Source: Tretioscincus oriximinensis (Eukaryota > Chordata > Lepidosauria > Squamata > Gymnophthalmidae). Taken from it: 64,000 bases of DNA. The stretch lies in the NCBI GenBank assembly GCA_022410635.1, contig JAJVDF010000663.1:1-64000 (forward strand), given 5' to 3'. A model generated the notes under the pieces. It had not been told where the DNA came from and made no database searches. It worked only from the letters and a program-made list of their open reading frames with translations. The translations under genes were made by a program, and so were the position numbers. The first letter of the stretch is position 1, and each line of letters begins with the position of its first letter. Positions 22,871 to 36,493 of the stretch are shown here, piece by piece.

Positions 22871-24764
22871 GTGAATACCCAGAATACTGGGACACTAGGT
22901 GAGATATTGTATTGGTCTTTATTGATTGTAGACAAAAAGATTTACTAATATTTTCTCAGTATTTAATATACAATACAGTGCTTTTCAAATGAATTTGACA
23001 TAGAAAAGGGAAATGCTAAATTAAAATGAATGGACACAATGTAAAATTGTGGCCCACTAAGTAAAATTGCTTGATTTCTTGTTATTTTGAAGAAACAATT
23101 TTTTAAAAATATGTAAAAATTGACTCGATAGCAATTTGATGAGTTGTAGGCTTAATTTGAAAGGGAAATTGAAGACCCAGAAATACTATTTTTAGTTATT
23201 TGTTGGATTTTCCTGGATATTCTGCAGAGTGAACATGTTTGCTATCTGTTTGCTAGCAGATACGTAGATATGCTTTTTTATTTATTTATCCATATCTCAG
23301 TTTTCTAAATAGTACCTATCTCCGAGTCAGTATTGATTCATATTAGGTATNTATTGCAGGAATAGCTTGCAGCAATCTTTCTTAAAATTATTACATTATT
23401 TAAAAAGAACCATTCCTGTACTATATATAACTCTGAAGTCTGTTCAATAGTGATAGTGTTTTTTGAGTTGAACTTCCTCAACTACTTGGTTTTTTTGTTT
23501 TAAACCAGAATATGGTATGTAATTTGTTAGGGAGCAGTAGTAGTGCTTCTTTTTATGTTTTGCTTCGTGATTTCTGTAGTCTAATCAGGAATGGGCCTGG
23601 TTAGTACTTGAATAGGACCTGGCTAATATTGGTGTATTAATTCTGCCCTGTACTTTTCCTCTTGTGTATGCCCACTCTACTTTCTATGACCTGTCCTCAC
23701 TGAATAAATAGTGGACAATGAGTTTTGAATCTTTGCTCACACAACAGATGCACAGAGGATTAATGCAAAACAAATGTAAATGCAATCCAAGAAATAAATC
23801 AGTTTTATTAAAAAGAACCCTGGTCTTTCTTCAAAATATGCTGATTTTTGTAAATGTATAATGCAAACTTTACACAGCAATTTATCCTATCTTTTTAATA
23901 AGTATTATTTCACATGTCGTCAATCAGTTTGCAGCCAAAAATAATACTTTACTACATTGGCTGTCATCATTTTAATTAATGATAGTAAACACAGCTTCCA
24001 CACGAATCTTGATTATATTTTAAGGAAAGTTCTTCCAAAGAAACTCAAGGAACAGAATGCAGTGACACCTGAAGGCATCTTGGCAAATACCAGTCTTAGA
24101 AGTGGTGATTAGACTGACTAGTGTAAGGATGTCTGGCTGCAAGTTTTGAAATATAGAGCTATTTAATAAGTCAATTACTCTTGCATGAAGGTAGCGTGTC
24201 AAAGCAGCAATATCTTTGGCAGTTGCAAATAGCTGCAGTAACGAAAATAAAAAAATGATAAAACTACATCAGTCCAATTATACTTTTAGAAGATGATCTA
24301 TATGTCTAACAAGATAGGGAATATTATTTTACTTATTTACTTTATTATTTGCATGTATACCCTGCCCTACACCCAAAGGTATTATATGATTGTACCTTGG
24401 TTGGTACTCATGCTCAATTGAGCAACACCTAGTAGGATAACCATCAATGGCCAAATACTATTTTATTTTAAATGTATATTGGTATTAGGACATAAATACA
24501 TAAACACCAAGCTGCTTAAACATGTGCAGTTCCTCTGAGTTGGAATAGAAGTTCAAAATCTGTGTATCTTCTAAACCTGGGAAGTATCCATGGCATTCTC
24601 TGGCCCCTGCTGAACTATAACCTTCAACTGCTAAAGGAAACATTGTGGAGGTCACGGTTTAACTACCTCTTTTATGAACATTGTAAGTATTGTCCTAATG
24701 TTAAAAGATCCCCAAGGTGAAAGTTACTTTAGTAAAAAGGCACCTCCCTGTATAAGTATGAATA

Positions 24765-25010
24765 TATCTAGAAGAAGAACTGGGTTCTTATACCCCGCTT
24801 TTCACACCTTTCAAAGGGACTCAAAAGCGGCTTACAAGGGTATTTTGCCCGAAAGCTTACATTCTATCTTCTCTGTATCTACTGTAGATACTGTATCTAC
24901 CCTGTTCCCCTGTATCTACTTGCAGTCAGTTGCAATTTCTTGCAANTCATGCTTTCGAATACCTAGGTTAGCTAGAACTACAGGCTAGTGGAACGTGCTC
25001 ACCACTCCCT
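24765..25010 (-). repeat. tRNA-derived SINE, inverted copy
   Basis: Reverse-complement copy of the SINE at 58779 and 60120. The gaagaagaac tail lies at the left, followed by ccccgcttttcacacctttcaaaggg. The tRNA-like 5' head is missing or degraded at the right end. Confidence 0.7.
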
Positions 25011-26011
25011 GCAAATTTGTCTAGATGCAGTTGTTGGGCCACTATGTGAAATGCAATACTGGCCCAATTCTACATAGCTTTTTTAATGAGTATCAGTGAT
25101 ACAACAACACACAGTTTAAGAAAATAGAATGGAGCTATATTGTTAAATCATTATGACATTCAAACCAAACCTTCCGAGTAACGTACACAATTGTACACTT
25201 TGGCTGCATATTAGCAATTATTACAACATCTCATTCGCTTTTGTTGGCAAGTGAAACAAGGAATTGCTTACTGAATTTCTTATTGGTATTAAGAAAATAA
25301 AAGGTTTGAAAGCAAGAAAAAAGGATAGAAAATAGATTTTGTAAAGTACTACATTAAATTTTGGTAATTAAATCTATGAAAAAAAAATCTATTTGCTGCA
25401 TCTGGTTAAAAATGCTTTGAAAAAATAAAGGAAACTTGTAAAGAAACTTAAGAGCATGAAACCTCATAGAGACTGTACACTGTGAAAACTGNCTAGTAGA
25501 ATAAAGTGGGAACAGTATTTGAACACCTCAAAAATTGGAACAGATAGACATTGAAGGCAATGGGTTATGCCAAAGTTTTCAAATAACTACACCATAGCGT
25601 TCTGTGTGGTATATGTGTTGTGTAACACATTGTTAATAAGAATTTATGGATTTTTCAGGCATTCCTGGCAAACTTAAGTTGTAACTGTACTTTAAGTTGA
25701 GTTATTTGGAGATCCAAATTCAGAGATGAACACCTGAATAATTAGGCAATTATAAAGTATGTATTTATTGATATTTCCCTTTCATCTTGTATTTGAAGAT
25801 TCCAGGTCTAGACCACAGTAAAACTGGCATAAAAGATTTAAGCAAGTTGAAACCAAGATAGTACCTATATTAGGAGAGGAAAGATAGGGAGGCCATTCCA
25901 GTGTTTGAAAATTTAAATTCTGGTAAGGAGTAGTTGAAATTTCCAATCAGCTGATTATTTTGAATTCTTGCAGCGTATAATACTCTGTGGGTAAAAGCAG
26001 AAATTACTACC

Positions 26012-26095
26012 CTATGGCCCTCCAGTTGCTGAAAGAAAAGTCCTTAAAGAAAAAAATGACTCTTCTTTCAGTAATAGGAGGGCCATAGGATCCAG
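26012..26095. repeat. Imperfect foldback
   Basis: The arm ctatggccctccagttgctga is answered by tcagtaataggagggccatag, with an A-rich spacer between. The arms pair over roughly 27 bases with mismatches. It could be a small MITE, but no clear target duplication is seen. Confidence 0.4.
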
Positions 26096-26425
26096 CCATA
26101 GGTTTCCATGCTAATGGAAATTGTAATACCTGGAGAGCCCAGTTGCTGGAGAATCTCACCCTAAAGAGAATTCTACCCTTTTCATTTTCTGGAAGAAATA
26201 ATATTTGATGCTATTTGACAGGGTTTCAATAAGCACACAGTTATAGTCGTTGCTTCTTTAAACAATGCAGCTATTCATATTTGTATGAATTGCTACTGTG
26301 GGAACTTTTTTCCAGGGTGGGGTAGAAATGTCTAAACAAGTTGTATAAATTGATCTCTGATCTTGATGTTTCTCTGTGACCTGGCTTTTAGAGCTATCTA
26401 AAGATAATTTGTGATTACTCAAATT

Positions 26426-26530
26426 ACATAAGAACATAAGAGGAGTCCTGCTGAATTAGGCTGGAACCAAACTTGTCAAGCATTCTGTCTCACACAGTGG
26501 TCCACCATTTGCACCTGCAAATGTTTGAAT
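26426..26530 (-). mobile_element. CR1-like LINE 3'-end fragment
   Basis: Begins with acataagaacataagaggag, the reverse complement of the CR1-type 3' tail. A diverged body follows with cattctgtctcacacagtgg. It is short and heavily mutated. Confidence 0.6.
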
Positions 26531-29039
26531 AGATGTCACATTCATTATTTTCCTGTTCTCACTTCTAGATAAAGTGAGAATAATACTTAAATACTTTATT
26601 ATATATAAATAATAATACTTAGATAATTTTTTAGAGCAAGCGATCCATGCAATACAGAACAAAAATNCAGATAGATTATATGCATGATTAACAAAATTGT
26701 GATTTTTTTTGAGCAAAAAAGTGCAATGCAATGCACATCTGTTGAGAAATTATCAGAGAAGGAGGTATATAAAGTCTAGCAGCAAAGAAATGCAAAAGGA
26801 CATTTCAGGGGTCTGAAAAGCAGCACAAGAGAAAAAAACAACAAACTAATATTTTGGCACTGTCTAGTCAAAAATACAAACATATTATGATTTGAAAATG
26901 AGAATTGGTATTCAAGATTTTGAAAACAAAATATTTAGATTTTAAAGAATTGTTGAACCAGTTGCATAAATACTTAAAATGGATCATAGTGGGCATTTTT
27001 ATAATTGAATTTAAAAAGAGGCAATGGTAAGGATATTTTGTTTAGCTGTGTATGAAATTTACACCCTAGGCTATAGGACTGCACAAAAATATTTTAAAAT
27101 AAAGATGACGATACTCAGAAGTTACAAAGCAGTTTGGCCTTTTTTCAGCCTCTTAAAATATTATCTGAACTACAGACTAACTGTAGTAATGAGCTATGTG
27201 TGTAATCCAACTTTCTTTGAGGAGAGTAATTATTTTTTATGGGAAACACTGTTGAAATAGTTTGTATTTTTAAAGCTAGTAACATTAGAATTGTCAACGG
27301 GAAAAGTCCCCAAACTTGTGTTTGTTTTGGAGATCTTTGATAGACACCTCCCCAGTATTGTATATCTAGTATTGAATTCTCCTTCAGAACAAAATGACCC
27401 ACTTTCCTTCTCTGTTATGTTATCAAGAGTGATTGTGTTAAATAATATGGAAGGATAATAATTTGCCACATTGTTGATGTGATGTTTTTCCTCCAGTGGT
27501 TGATCAAATGTGGGTTAAAGCTTATGACCCCTCACCCCTTTCTCTCTATTAATTTATTAGGANAGTATTTGGCAGAGCTGTAGCCTGGAAAATAGAAGGA
27601 AACTAACTATTTAGTAGAGCTATATGGAAAGTAAAAATCAAATCACTGGCACCTTTCCCAAAAGGGTATTGGCAAATCTCTGTAATGTGTGTCAAGAAAT
27701 CTGCCTGGTTCCAGAGATTAGCTCCATTTTCTTTGTCATAAAATGTAACTAATACCATTCTAGATATGCTAGTAGTTATTACTTATCCATCCTATACTTG
27801 CAGATCACATCATAAAATCATGGTAGATAGTCTTGATTAACAGCAAGAGAAAAAGGTATTTTAAAAACAAGGTTTCTATACACAATCCAAATAAACTAAA
27901 GATGATTGTCTAAAGGTTACAAATTCAGTGCTGTAAACGGAAGCTACTTCATGTGTAGTTATTTTGCTTCAGTACAGAATTTCCCAGTCCTCAAGTCTTA
28001 TTAAACTGTAAATCGATAGCCAGGAATAGGAAATTACTGATTTCCATTTTGTAATGAAAATCAGTCAGTTCAGGATAATGAAGGTAGATGACATTAAAAT
28101 ATTTTTCAATTTCACCAGATCTGATACAGAATCAAATGCAATCGCTGCACTGAGCTTAGCTATGCACAGCCATTCTTCACTACGGCTGAGTTTGGATTAA
28201 GGAATGATGCCAAAGGAACATCTAAATAAGCCTAAATCAACCAGAGAAATACAGGAAGAGTCCACATTTTTGCTCTGTGCACACAGTGTGTGTGCATATT
28301 CTGTTCAAGAGCAGCTTTGGCTTACTAAATGAGATTTAAAATATTTGTAATTACTTTGACCTTTAGTAATGCCAGGCACTGATTAGGAGTCTGAATACTG
28401 TTCATGAGTTACTGTGAAGATGAGAACTAGAACTTCCATCATTTTGGTGTCCTTAATTATTAGATATCAATTTAAATTAATATTGAGAAAAAAGAGAAAC
28501 CTATAGTCTGAGTATCAAAAGAATAAAACACAAATCCTCAAGCACTGACTCCTGAAGCTGTATAGACCATTTATGATAGAGTTTAGGTGTCTCTTATTCA
28601 TAATAATAAAATACTGCAAAACTAACATTAATGTATTCCTTCCTGGTGTAAGTTCTTCACAAATGTATAAGAGCTGTCACATTCCAATATTCATGCACAA
28701 AATCTGTAAAAAGTGGTTAGATGGGCACAGCCAGAGTATTTCTGAATCGGGTTTTTGCTATACTTCTGAATGTCTTGCCCAGGCAAACTAGCACTCACAT
28801 GGCACTGACTGACAGAAAAAAATATTCTCTGTAATGTTCCTTGGTTATTTCTCACTCATTGCTACTGAAACAAAAGTTNGTTTTAAAGTTTTCAGAGTTC
28901 TTTGACAACCCTCCATCATTCATTTGCCCTGGAAATGAAGGAGCCATGTTTCTTAATAACTGAAAGAGAGTTGATTATTTGAAGAAAGGTTGTTGTTAAA
29001 TTGAAGAAAAGTGGTTGCTAATTTCCTGTCCTCAGTTGC

Positions 29040-29620
29040 AAAAATGCTTCCCTGTAAGGATATTGTGGAACTAAAGGGCAACAAGAATGTTCAAGAGGCT
29101 GGAGCACCTCCTTTATGAAATCCAGCTGGGCCTCTTCAGCCTCGAAAGATGGCATTTCAGAGGTGATCTGATTGAAGTGTGTAAAATTATGCACTGGATG
29201 GTTAAGGTGAACAGAGAAAAATTGTTTTCTCTATTGCATAACACTAGGACCAGGGGGCATTTCTTGAAGATGATGGGCAGAAGAGTGAGGACAGACAAGG
29301 GAAAGTATTTTTTCATCCAGAAGGTAATCAAACTTTAAAATTTACTTTCAGAAGAGGTGGTGGTTTCTAGCAGCCTGGATAGCTTTAAGAGAGGATTAGA
29401 CAAGTTCATGGACACCAAGGGTATAAATGTTTACTAGGATGGATGTCTTGATACTGCCTCTGAGATGAAGCAACAGGCAGCATTCCTGGAATGCTATTTG
29501 CAGGGCATCAAGAACAGGCGCATATTTCACCTTCTGTTCCAGACTGCCCAGATGTGGGCCTGTGGGTGACACAGAAGGCTCTGTCTCTTTTCAGCGGGGC
29601 TACTCTTATGTTCTTACATC
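29040..29620 (+). mobile_element. CR1-like LINE 3' fragment
   Basis: This fragment shares the downstream part of the LINE at 33640-35345. The landmarks appear in order: gcaacaagaatgttcaagagg, acactaggaccagggggc, the gtttctagcagcctgg region and the end ctcttatgttcttac. The open frames on both strands are broken remnants. Confidence 0.75.
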
Positions 29621-31439
29621 ATGGTATCATGAAAACTACTAAGTGCTTTTGGGAAGCTTTAACATATGCAACACCTAAAATAGACTGTTTTAATAAGTTT
29701 CCCGACCCTTTAGAAATTTGGAGTTTCAGTTAATCTAATTTCTATCAAATATATCTTAATAATGGTAAGTGGACTATTAAAAAGTTCTTCACTTTATAAC
29801 AGTAATCACTTCCATCATACACATAAGCTCAGAGTTGTCCTTGGTTAGATGATGGACCAGAAGACCTTAATTCCTAAGTCAATCCTAATGAGGAAAGTCT
29901 GCTGGAATTAGTCTTGGAAAAAAACCCTATGTTCCAAAACATATTTTTAGGAATTTTTTTTCAGTCACTTACATATTGTTGTTACTAATTTATTTAAAAA
30001 ACCCACTATGCTTCATGCACAGATTTATATTCATCCAAAATTAAAGCTTCACCCAAATGAGCCCCACATCAGATAGAGCTGATCTGTTTTGAAGGTGGAG
30101 ATGTCAGCATACAGATGTTATTTCAATCCAACGTGGAAATTGGATCGTGCATGGCTTGTGACTGTAGCTACCCACTTGTCATTCCCCCAAGACTGTCAGT
30201 GAAGAAGCATTCTCTGCAAAAAATATAATAAGGCAGCATTATTTCTCCTGGAACAAGGTGCCCACTTCTTGTTGACCGCTGGTCAGTGTTTTTGGGCCTA
30301 TGTCAAAGTCTTGATTGGTGGTCTGATGTATTAACAAGACAAAAATGTGGACACTTTAATTAATTTGAGTGTCATCCTTGGACAACATTCTTAAGATTTG
30401 CATTTTTGTTTTAAATTCTTTAAATTCTTTTTATCCATTTTGCAGTCCTCTATTTTCTGAAGCATTTAGTTTTAAGATGCAATATTATACAGAATTGCAA
30501 AATGGGTAGTGGCTTGGTATTTACTTAATCTGTTATAAATGAATAACACCTCCTTTATTGTGGTTCAGGGACTTTTTCACACGAGAGGAGTAGTTTCTGT
30601 CATTTACCTGTTTTTCTAACCTGGAGTTTATCACCTTTTCACATTTGCATATGTTTTGTNGTTTCCCATACACAGTGTGCAAATAGGGTAATCTATAAAT
30701 ACCTGGGGTTGATTTATAGGCTAACAAAAACATAGGGGCATTTACTCTGAGTTTGTTGATGCTCCTATTTCTCTTTTCATGCATACAACCCATTCCCTTC
30801 TGTTGGCATCACAAGGCACCTGTCTTTCAAATCATATTGCACCTATTACCTTCTTGACTGGGCCATTCCTGGACACTTCATGTTTACAGGCCTTCCACAA
30901 TCAGAAGACTATAGATTTTTTAAAGCAGACAATAGGCTATGTGAATGTTCACATGCCTGGAAAAGCCTCAAATGCGATTGCTCATGTTTAAGATTTCTTG
31001 GAAGCAAAGTCATGCCTGTTCACATTTGGGATAACTTGTAATAAACCAGACTCAAATCTTCAGGCAAACAAACACAGTGCAGTGGACCTAAGAGTATGAG
31101 GAGAGAAGAGAGGCGATAGTGATCAGCAGCTTGCAAGTTTGTAGGTGTGTTACAGGCCAAAAGAAGAAAAGTGATATCACAAAGAGAAAAAGGATAGGCT
31201 GGAGGCACAATACTGCTGGAGCAGCATTGTGTTATTAGGCTAAATCTTAAACTTCAAATGTATATTAGCAAACCTTGCTAATGGGATGTTTGCAAAGAAA
31301 TTGTCTAGTAATGTGCAGTAGATCCACACTGGTTATCAACAATAGCAAATCTCAAGTTTGCAGCTGATCTATTTCTGTTTCCAGTTTTGTGGTACTTAAT
31401 TCTATTTCTGCTTTATTTTCTATGCCCTTTTTTGTGATG

Positions 31440-31700
31440 ATGAGGGCTTATTATAAAAGCTTGGATGCCCAGCAGCTTCACCGAGTGGTGGCAGGGCTTG
31501 CGGTGATGGTAGCAGTCCAAGTGTGAGGAGGACAAGATCGATCTGCTGTTGCTGGCAGAGTCTGGTGGGAAATGCTGCCCAAGCAGTGGGCAACCTCTTG
31601 GGCTTAGTCTGCACCAGGGCCTGCCCTATGGACTACAGCTCCCAGCCTGTATGTGAGGGAGAGAGAATGACTCTTCCCCCTTTTTTTGCTCTTGAGAGTC
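31440..31700. other. GC-rich patch in the AT-rich intron
   Basis: The base composition rises sharply compared with the flanks, with motifs such as cagcagcttcaccgagtgg and ggactacagctcccagcc. The second resembles a phrase common in reptile repeats. I cannot assign it to a family. The open frames on both strands look incidental. Confidence 0.25.
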
Positions 31701-32396
31701 TGGAGAGAGAAAGGGAAGGGTAGGAGTGAGGAAAGGGGTACAAGGGCAGAGACCACCCCTTGACTACCTGTGAAGAAGATAGGGGAGATAAAGAGTCGAG
31801 GCATTTCCTCTTTGCATTCGTCACTTCCTCCTTTTCCCACCGGAGCACAGAGTACTACTCTTAATCGTAAATAAATAAGCAATTGCATTGCCCACCAAAA
31901 TGTGTTCATTTTTCATAAGAAGAGGGTTTGGGGACTCATGTGTAGAATTAACATCATAGAAAGTATTTAATCCTTACATACACAAGAAAAATTAACAAGT
32001 TTCAGGAAACTAGTTAGGAACTACGGCTTGCCCTAAAGAGAAAAAAAATGCAACTATTATGTAAAACTCTCGTTTTTCATTCACTGAATGTAAAACAAAT
32101 ATAGCATACACGGTTGCTGACCATCTGAGGATAAATCNTAAATTTAATATTCACTGGAAGATGCAGAACTATAACTGAAGCTTTATCCAAACACATTTAA
32201 GTGTTATGTGTAGAGTGAAGGAGACAAGCAGTAAAGAAATAGTCTCCTTTTCACTGCATTACATGGGTTTCAAGCTACAATAAAATCTCAAGACGAGGCC
32301 GGAAAATCGGAAAGGTTTGAAGATAGTGTATGCTGATTCTTTCATTTATTTCTCCTCCTGGAGGTGCCTTTTTGACACACAAACCGACAGTTTAGG

Positions 32397-32485
32397 CCAC
32401 CCACTTTTCTCAAGTTAGTCTCAAAGTGCTACTAGCTCCTTTGCTGGACTTTCTACTAGACTAAGATGGCTATTTCTCTAAAGTT
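32397..32485 (+). repeat. Foldback-family element, copy 3, 3' half only
   Basis: It contains cacttttctcaagttagtct and tttgctggactttctactag, ending in ggctatttctct. It corresponds to the right arm and tail of the element at 456-657. The left arm is absent, which fits 5' truncation during reverse transcription. Confidence 0.7.
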
Positions 32486-33127
32486 AAGAAATGTGATTTC
32501 TACTGCATGGACTTCCTCCATTACTGATACTGATTCCCCATAAGCTGGAGGGGAAAGTTCTATATCCATATTTTTCTCAACAAATAGTGTTGAAGTTCTC
32601 TTTTATTTATGTTTTACTATGTATTCTGCTCCAACTAGTTCAGATGATGCAGCTATACTATATTGTATTATTGCTTTGTGCTATGGTTAATTGCTGATGT
32701 ATCTATGCTATAAGTGGAACTGGAGCAAAAATGTTGTTCCCCTTTCTGTAAAAGTTAACTCATTCTAAGATTTCCATTGATAAAAGATAAAAGAATAATT
32801 TATAAGGATTTTATAACATCTTTATATTTAATTTATAACATCTTTTCCTGTTAACAATTTGGTTTTGAGATTTGTGAGTGTTGTCCCTCTAAGCCTTCTC
32901 ATTGGATAGAATTTTTTGGCCAATAGGATGCTTTATTCAGTTACTTTGCTGCCTACTGCTATGCTGGAAGGGGCAGCAACCTCCTCTCACTTTGGCTGAT
33001 AAAGTTGGAGAGAGAGGAAGAAATTTTAAACATTTGTGATACAGTGTATACTTTACCAAGTTGAGTATTTTTTATCTTTCTCAAGCACCTAGAAAAGCAT
33101 CAACATAAGTTTCCTTCTCTCTCAGTA

Positions 33128-33245
33128 TATGAACATAAGTAGAGCCAGGCTGAACTGGGCCACAGCATATCCAGTTTGGCACTCTGTTTCACACAATGCT
33201 CTACCAATTGTAACTGGCTATGCTCAAGCAGGAGGCCAAACTTTC
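33128..33245 (-). mobile_element. CR1-like LINE 3'-end fragment
   Basis: Begins tatgaacataagtagagcca, the reversed tail of the CR1-like family, and continues with ctctgtttcacacaatgctc. It is diverged. Confidence 0.55.
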
Positions 33246-33569
33246 ACCTGCTCTTGACTTTCTGCAAAAGACATTTAAAGGAAACGTGTTTTAGTATAGC
33301 TAGGTAAACTGGTAAATTGCATGTGTATGTAGCAGAACCCAGCCTTTAGTTGGAAAAACAGCTCTCCCTTCTCTACTTTTAGGTATTGTTTTAATATGTT
33401 GTTCTGTTTTTTAGGTATAGGACAACATAGAAATGCAAATAAATAAGAACTGCTGGGAAAGAAAATAAGTGTTTTTCACCAGAGAGCAAAGGACTGCAAA
33501 TGAGTGTGAAATGAATGTTGTACATAATTAGTGCTATAAACGTAATAGTAGCAGTAGCATTAGCAGTAG

Positions 33570-33599
33570 TGATGATGATGATGATGATGATGATGATGC
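33570..33599 (+). repeat. (GAT)n microsatellite
   Basis: About ten uninterrupted gat units just upstream of the large LINE. It is likely length-polymorphic. Confidence 0.85.
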
Positions 33600-33639
33600 T
33601 TGTAATAAAAATAAAAGACTACGGAAGTCATAAACCATA

Positions 33640-35345
33640 ATTTATGGGATGTTATCAGAGATAGGAGGGGTTTTAATGTAACACCAATCTTCCCGGGGGA
33701 TCCTGGAAATTATAGACCCGTTAGTTTAACATCAGTTTCAGGTAAAGTGTTGGAAACCATAATTAAGGACAAAATTACTAAACACATGGAGAAGTACGCA
33801 TTGCTGAATGAAACTCAGCATGGCTTCTGCAAAGGTAAATCATGCCTTACCAACTTGCTAGAATTCTTTGAAGGTGTTAACAAACATGTAGATAAAGGGG
33901 ATCCAGTTGATATTGTCTGTCTAGATTTTCAGAAAGCTTTTGCTACACGTAGGCTGACAAGATGACCCCTTTTGGGGGGGGTGGTTGTAGAAACCCGGTT
34001 TTGGAGTGCCTTGCGGTTTTTGCTGAGAATTTTTTTTCAAAAAAAGCTTTCCCCCCCCCTCAGGAAAAAAATGGGAGGGCACCACAAAACCAGATTTTCA
34101 ACCCCCCCTAAAAAAGGTTAACTGGTCAGCCTCAATAAAGTCCCTCATCAAAGGCTCCTAAAAAAGCTCCACTCTCATGGTATAAGAGGACAGACTTTGT
34201 CCTGGATTGGAAACTGGCTAAAAGATAGAAAACAGAGGGTAGTATTAAATGGACAGTTCTCTGAGTGGAAAGAGGTAAGAAGTGGGGTGCCCTAGGGGTC
34301 TGTACTAGGACCTTTGCTTTTCAATATATTCATAAACGACCTGGATAGCGAGGTAAATAGTGAAGTAGCCAAGTTCGCTGACGACACTAAACTGTTCAGG
34401 ATATTGAAAACTGAAAATGATTGTAAGGCACTTCAGAGTGGATGAGTGGGCATCAAAGTGGCAAATGCACTTCAATTTGAGCAAGTGTAAAGTCATGCAC
34501 TTTGGGACAAAGAATTCCACNTACTCCTACCACCTGATGGGAACTAAGCTTTCTGTGACTGAGGAAGAAAAGGATCTTGGGGTGTTGGTGGGCAGTTCAA
34601 TGAAGACGTCAACCCAGTGTGCAGCAGCAGCAGCAAAAAAAAAAGCAAATTCCATGTTGGGGATAATTAGGAAAAAGGAATCGAAAACAAGTCAGCAAAT
34701 AATGCTTTGCCTCTTTATAAGTCTGTGATGAGGCCACATTTGGAATACTGTGTTCAGATCTGGTCACATCATCTCAAGAGGGATATTGTGGTACTAGAGA
34801 AAGTGCAGAAACGGACAACAAGAATGATCAAGGGTCTGGAGCACCTCCCTTATGAAGTCAGGCTGCAATGTCTGGGCCTCTTCAGTCTCAAAAAGCAACA
34901 TTTGAGAGGATGATCTGATTGAACTGTATAAAATCATGCATGGATGGATAGGGTGAATAGATATCACACAACACTAGGACCAGAGGGCACCCCTTGAAAC
35001 TGATGGTCAGGAAAGTGAAAAAAGACAAAGGAAAGTATTTTTTTACTCAGAGGGTCATCGGCCTGTAGAATTTACTTACTGAAGAGGTGGTGGTAGCTAA
35101 CAGGGTATCAAGGGTATAAATGGTTACTAGGTTGGATGTCTGGATGCTGCCTCCGGGATGGAGCAACAGGTAGTGCTCCTGAAATGACATTAGCAGGGAG
35201 TCATGAACAGATGCATATTTTGCTTTCCTCTGTTCAGACTGCCCAGGTGCATCTGGTGAGACTCTGTGTGATGCAGAATGCTGGACTAGATGGGCTCTGG
35301 CCTGATCCAGTATGGCTCTTCTTATGTTCTTATGTTCTTAAGACT
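33640..35345 (+). mobile_element. CR1-like LINE, reverse transcriptase and 3' end
   Basis: The best-preserved LINE in the window. The + strand reads reverse-transcriptase segments in order: RPVSLTSVSGKVLE, then HGFCKGKSCLTNLLEFFEGV and CLDFQKAF (33710-33940). After an insertion come the G-rich GSVLGPLLFNIFIND-like block (about 34285-34345) and the catalytic FADDTKLF box (about 34375-34395). The 3' region ends in a doubled tatgttctta. Frameshifts, stops and the insertion at 33952-34131 make it inactive. The FADD box separates it from the YADD-type element at 7190-8165. Confidence 0.85.
33952..34131. mobile_element. Small DNA transposon inserted in the LINE
   Basis: A 180-base block interrupts the LINE frame between CLDFQKAF and the sequence resuming at aaagtccctcatcaaagg. 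Its ends are inverted repeats: ggctgacaagatgacc against ggttaactggtcagcc, about 12 of 16 pairing. The interior is rich in C- and G-runs. No target duplication is clear. The insertion is younger than the LINE. Confidence 0.6.
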
Positions 35346-36142
35346 AAACATAGTCTTCTGCACCTGTCTTCTCTGTTGCTTACTTCAAATCACTTAAGTT
35401 TCTGAAACTAAAACAATCTGCTGCATTGTCTCCGTGTTACTACTGATTTCTCCCTGACTTAAGCAGGATTTTTTATCTTGGTGCACAATCAAATTTTCAG
35501 CTCTGTGACTTCTCCACTTGACTTTTGTGAGTTCCTTGATATTCTAAGTGTATTGTCTACTCAAAGAAAAGATGGTTTTTGTCCGGATGCAAGGCAGCTT
35601 TGCATGGCGATCTAACCGCCATCAATGGGGGAGGCATAAAAGATGAAAATATGCTTCAGGAAAATAAAACTGTATTTTGCTTATGGTCCATCTTAGTCTT
35701 TTTAGCCCAATCTGGAATGGCTGCAGTTAGAGGTCAAAATGTATGTGAGAAGTAACCGTTGTTTATGTCTCAGGCTATCCATTCTCTTAAATCATTTTAG
35801 TGAGTGGTAAAATAAGCCTCTGTGTCCTCATTTGCTATAGTTAATCATTGCTGTCAGATCTGATGAATGATTGTGACTGTTAACAGGTCTGAAGCAGTAC
35901 TGCTTATTACTTGCAACAATTATGAGTTTTCTTAATTAATTTCTGCCAGTGCACTAGATTTTCCACATGTAAGGGTTCCATTTTGGTAACATCACATTTC
36001 AAGAGAATACACATTGTGGGAATAATCTGATTGCGGGAACTGGAGAGAAAAAAACACAATTGAGTTACATTGTGGCAATGCAAATTGAACAAAAGAAATG
36101 AAAATTTTAAGGGGCACAACCCTGCCATAATCTTTCCCTAGG

Positions 36143-36493
36143 CAGCGGTTCTCAACCTGTGGATCGCGACCCCAGTGGGGGGGTCGAACGACCAAAACAC
36201 AGGGGTCACCTAAAATCATGTTTCCGATGGCTTTAGCTGCTGAGCTGGGGAAGACGNTCCTGGCTGTCAGTGCTGACCGCGGCAATNTGTCACAGGTGAT
36301 TGCGTCCTGCATGCCCACACTCAACATGGCGGCCGCGGCCTCGGTGCCGGCGCTGATGGTTTCGGTGGCTCTGGGCGGCGGGCTGATCCTTGTGCTCCGC
36401 AGGCTGATGAGCAGGAGCCACCAAAATTGGGGTCACCGCAACATGAGGAACTCTATTGCGGGGTCACAGCATTAGAAAGGTTGAGAACCACTG
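36143..36493. mobile_element. hAT-like element with GC-rich internal insert
   Basis: The terminal inverted repeats cagcggttctcaacc and ggttgagaaccactg mark a common vertebrate hAT group. The arms (gaccccagtggg... and ...gcaacatgaggaactc) match that group as I know it. The middle (about 36232-36420) is CpG-rich and unlike the arms. It contains an ATG in good context (aacatggcggcc at 36323) opening a frame, MAAAASVPALMVSVALGGG then LILVLRRLMSR, that looks like a signal anchor. It may be captured host sequence. The flanking 8-mers do not match cleanly. Confidence 0.65.

Noticed and set aside
33120..33245. Possible novel conserved element in the intron
   Set aside because: It matches the reversed 3' tail of the CR1-like LINE family seen at 51795 and 26426.
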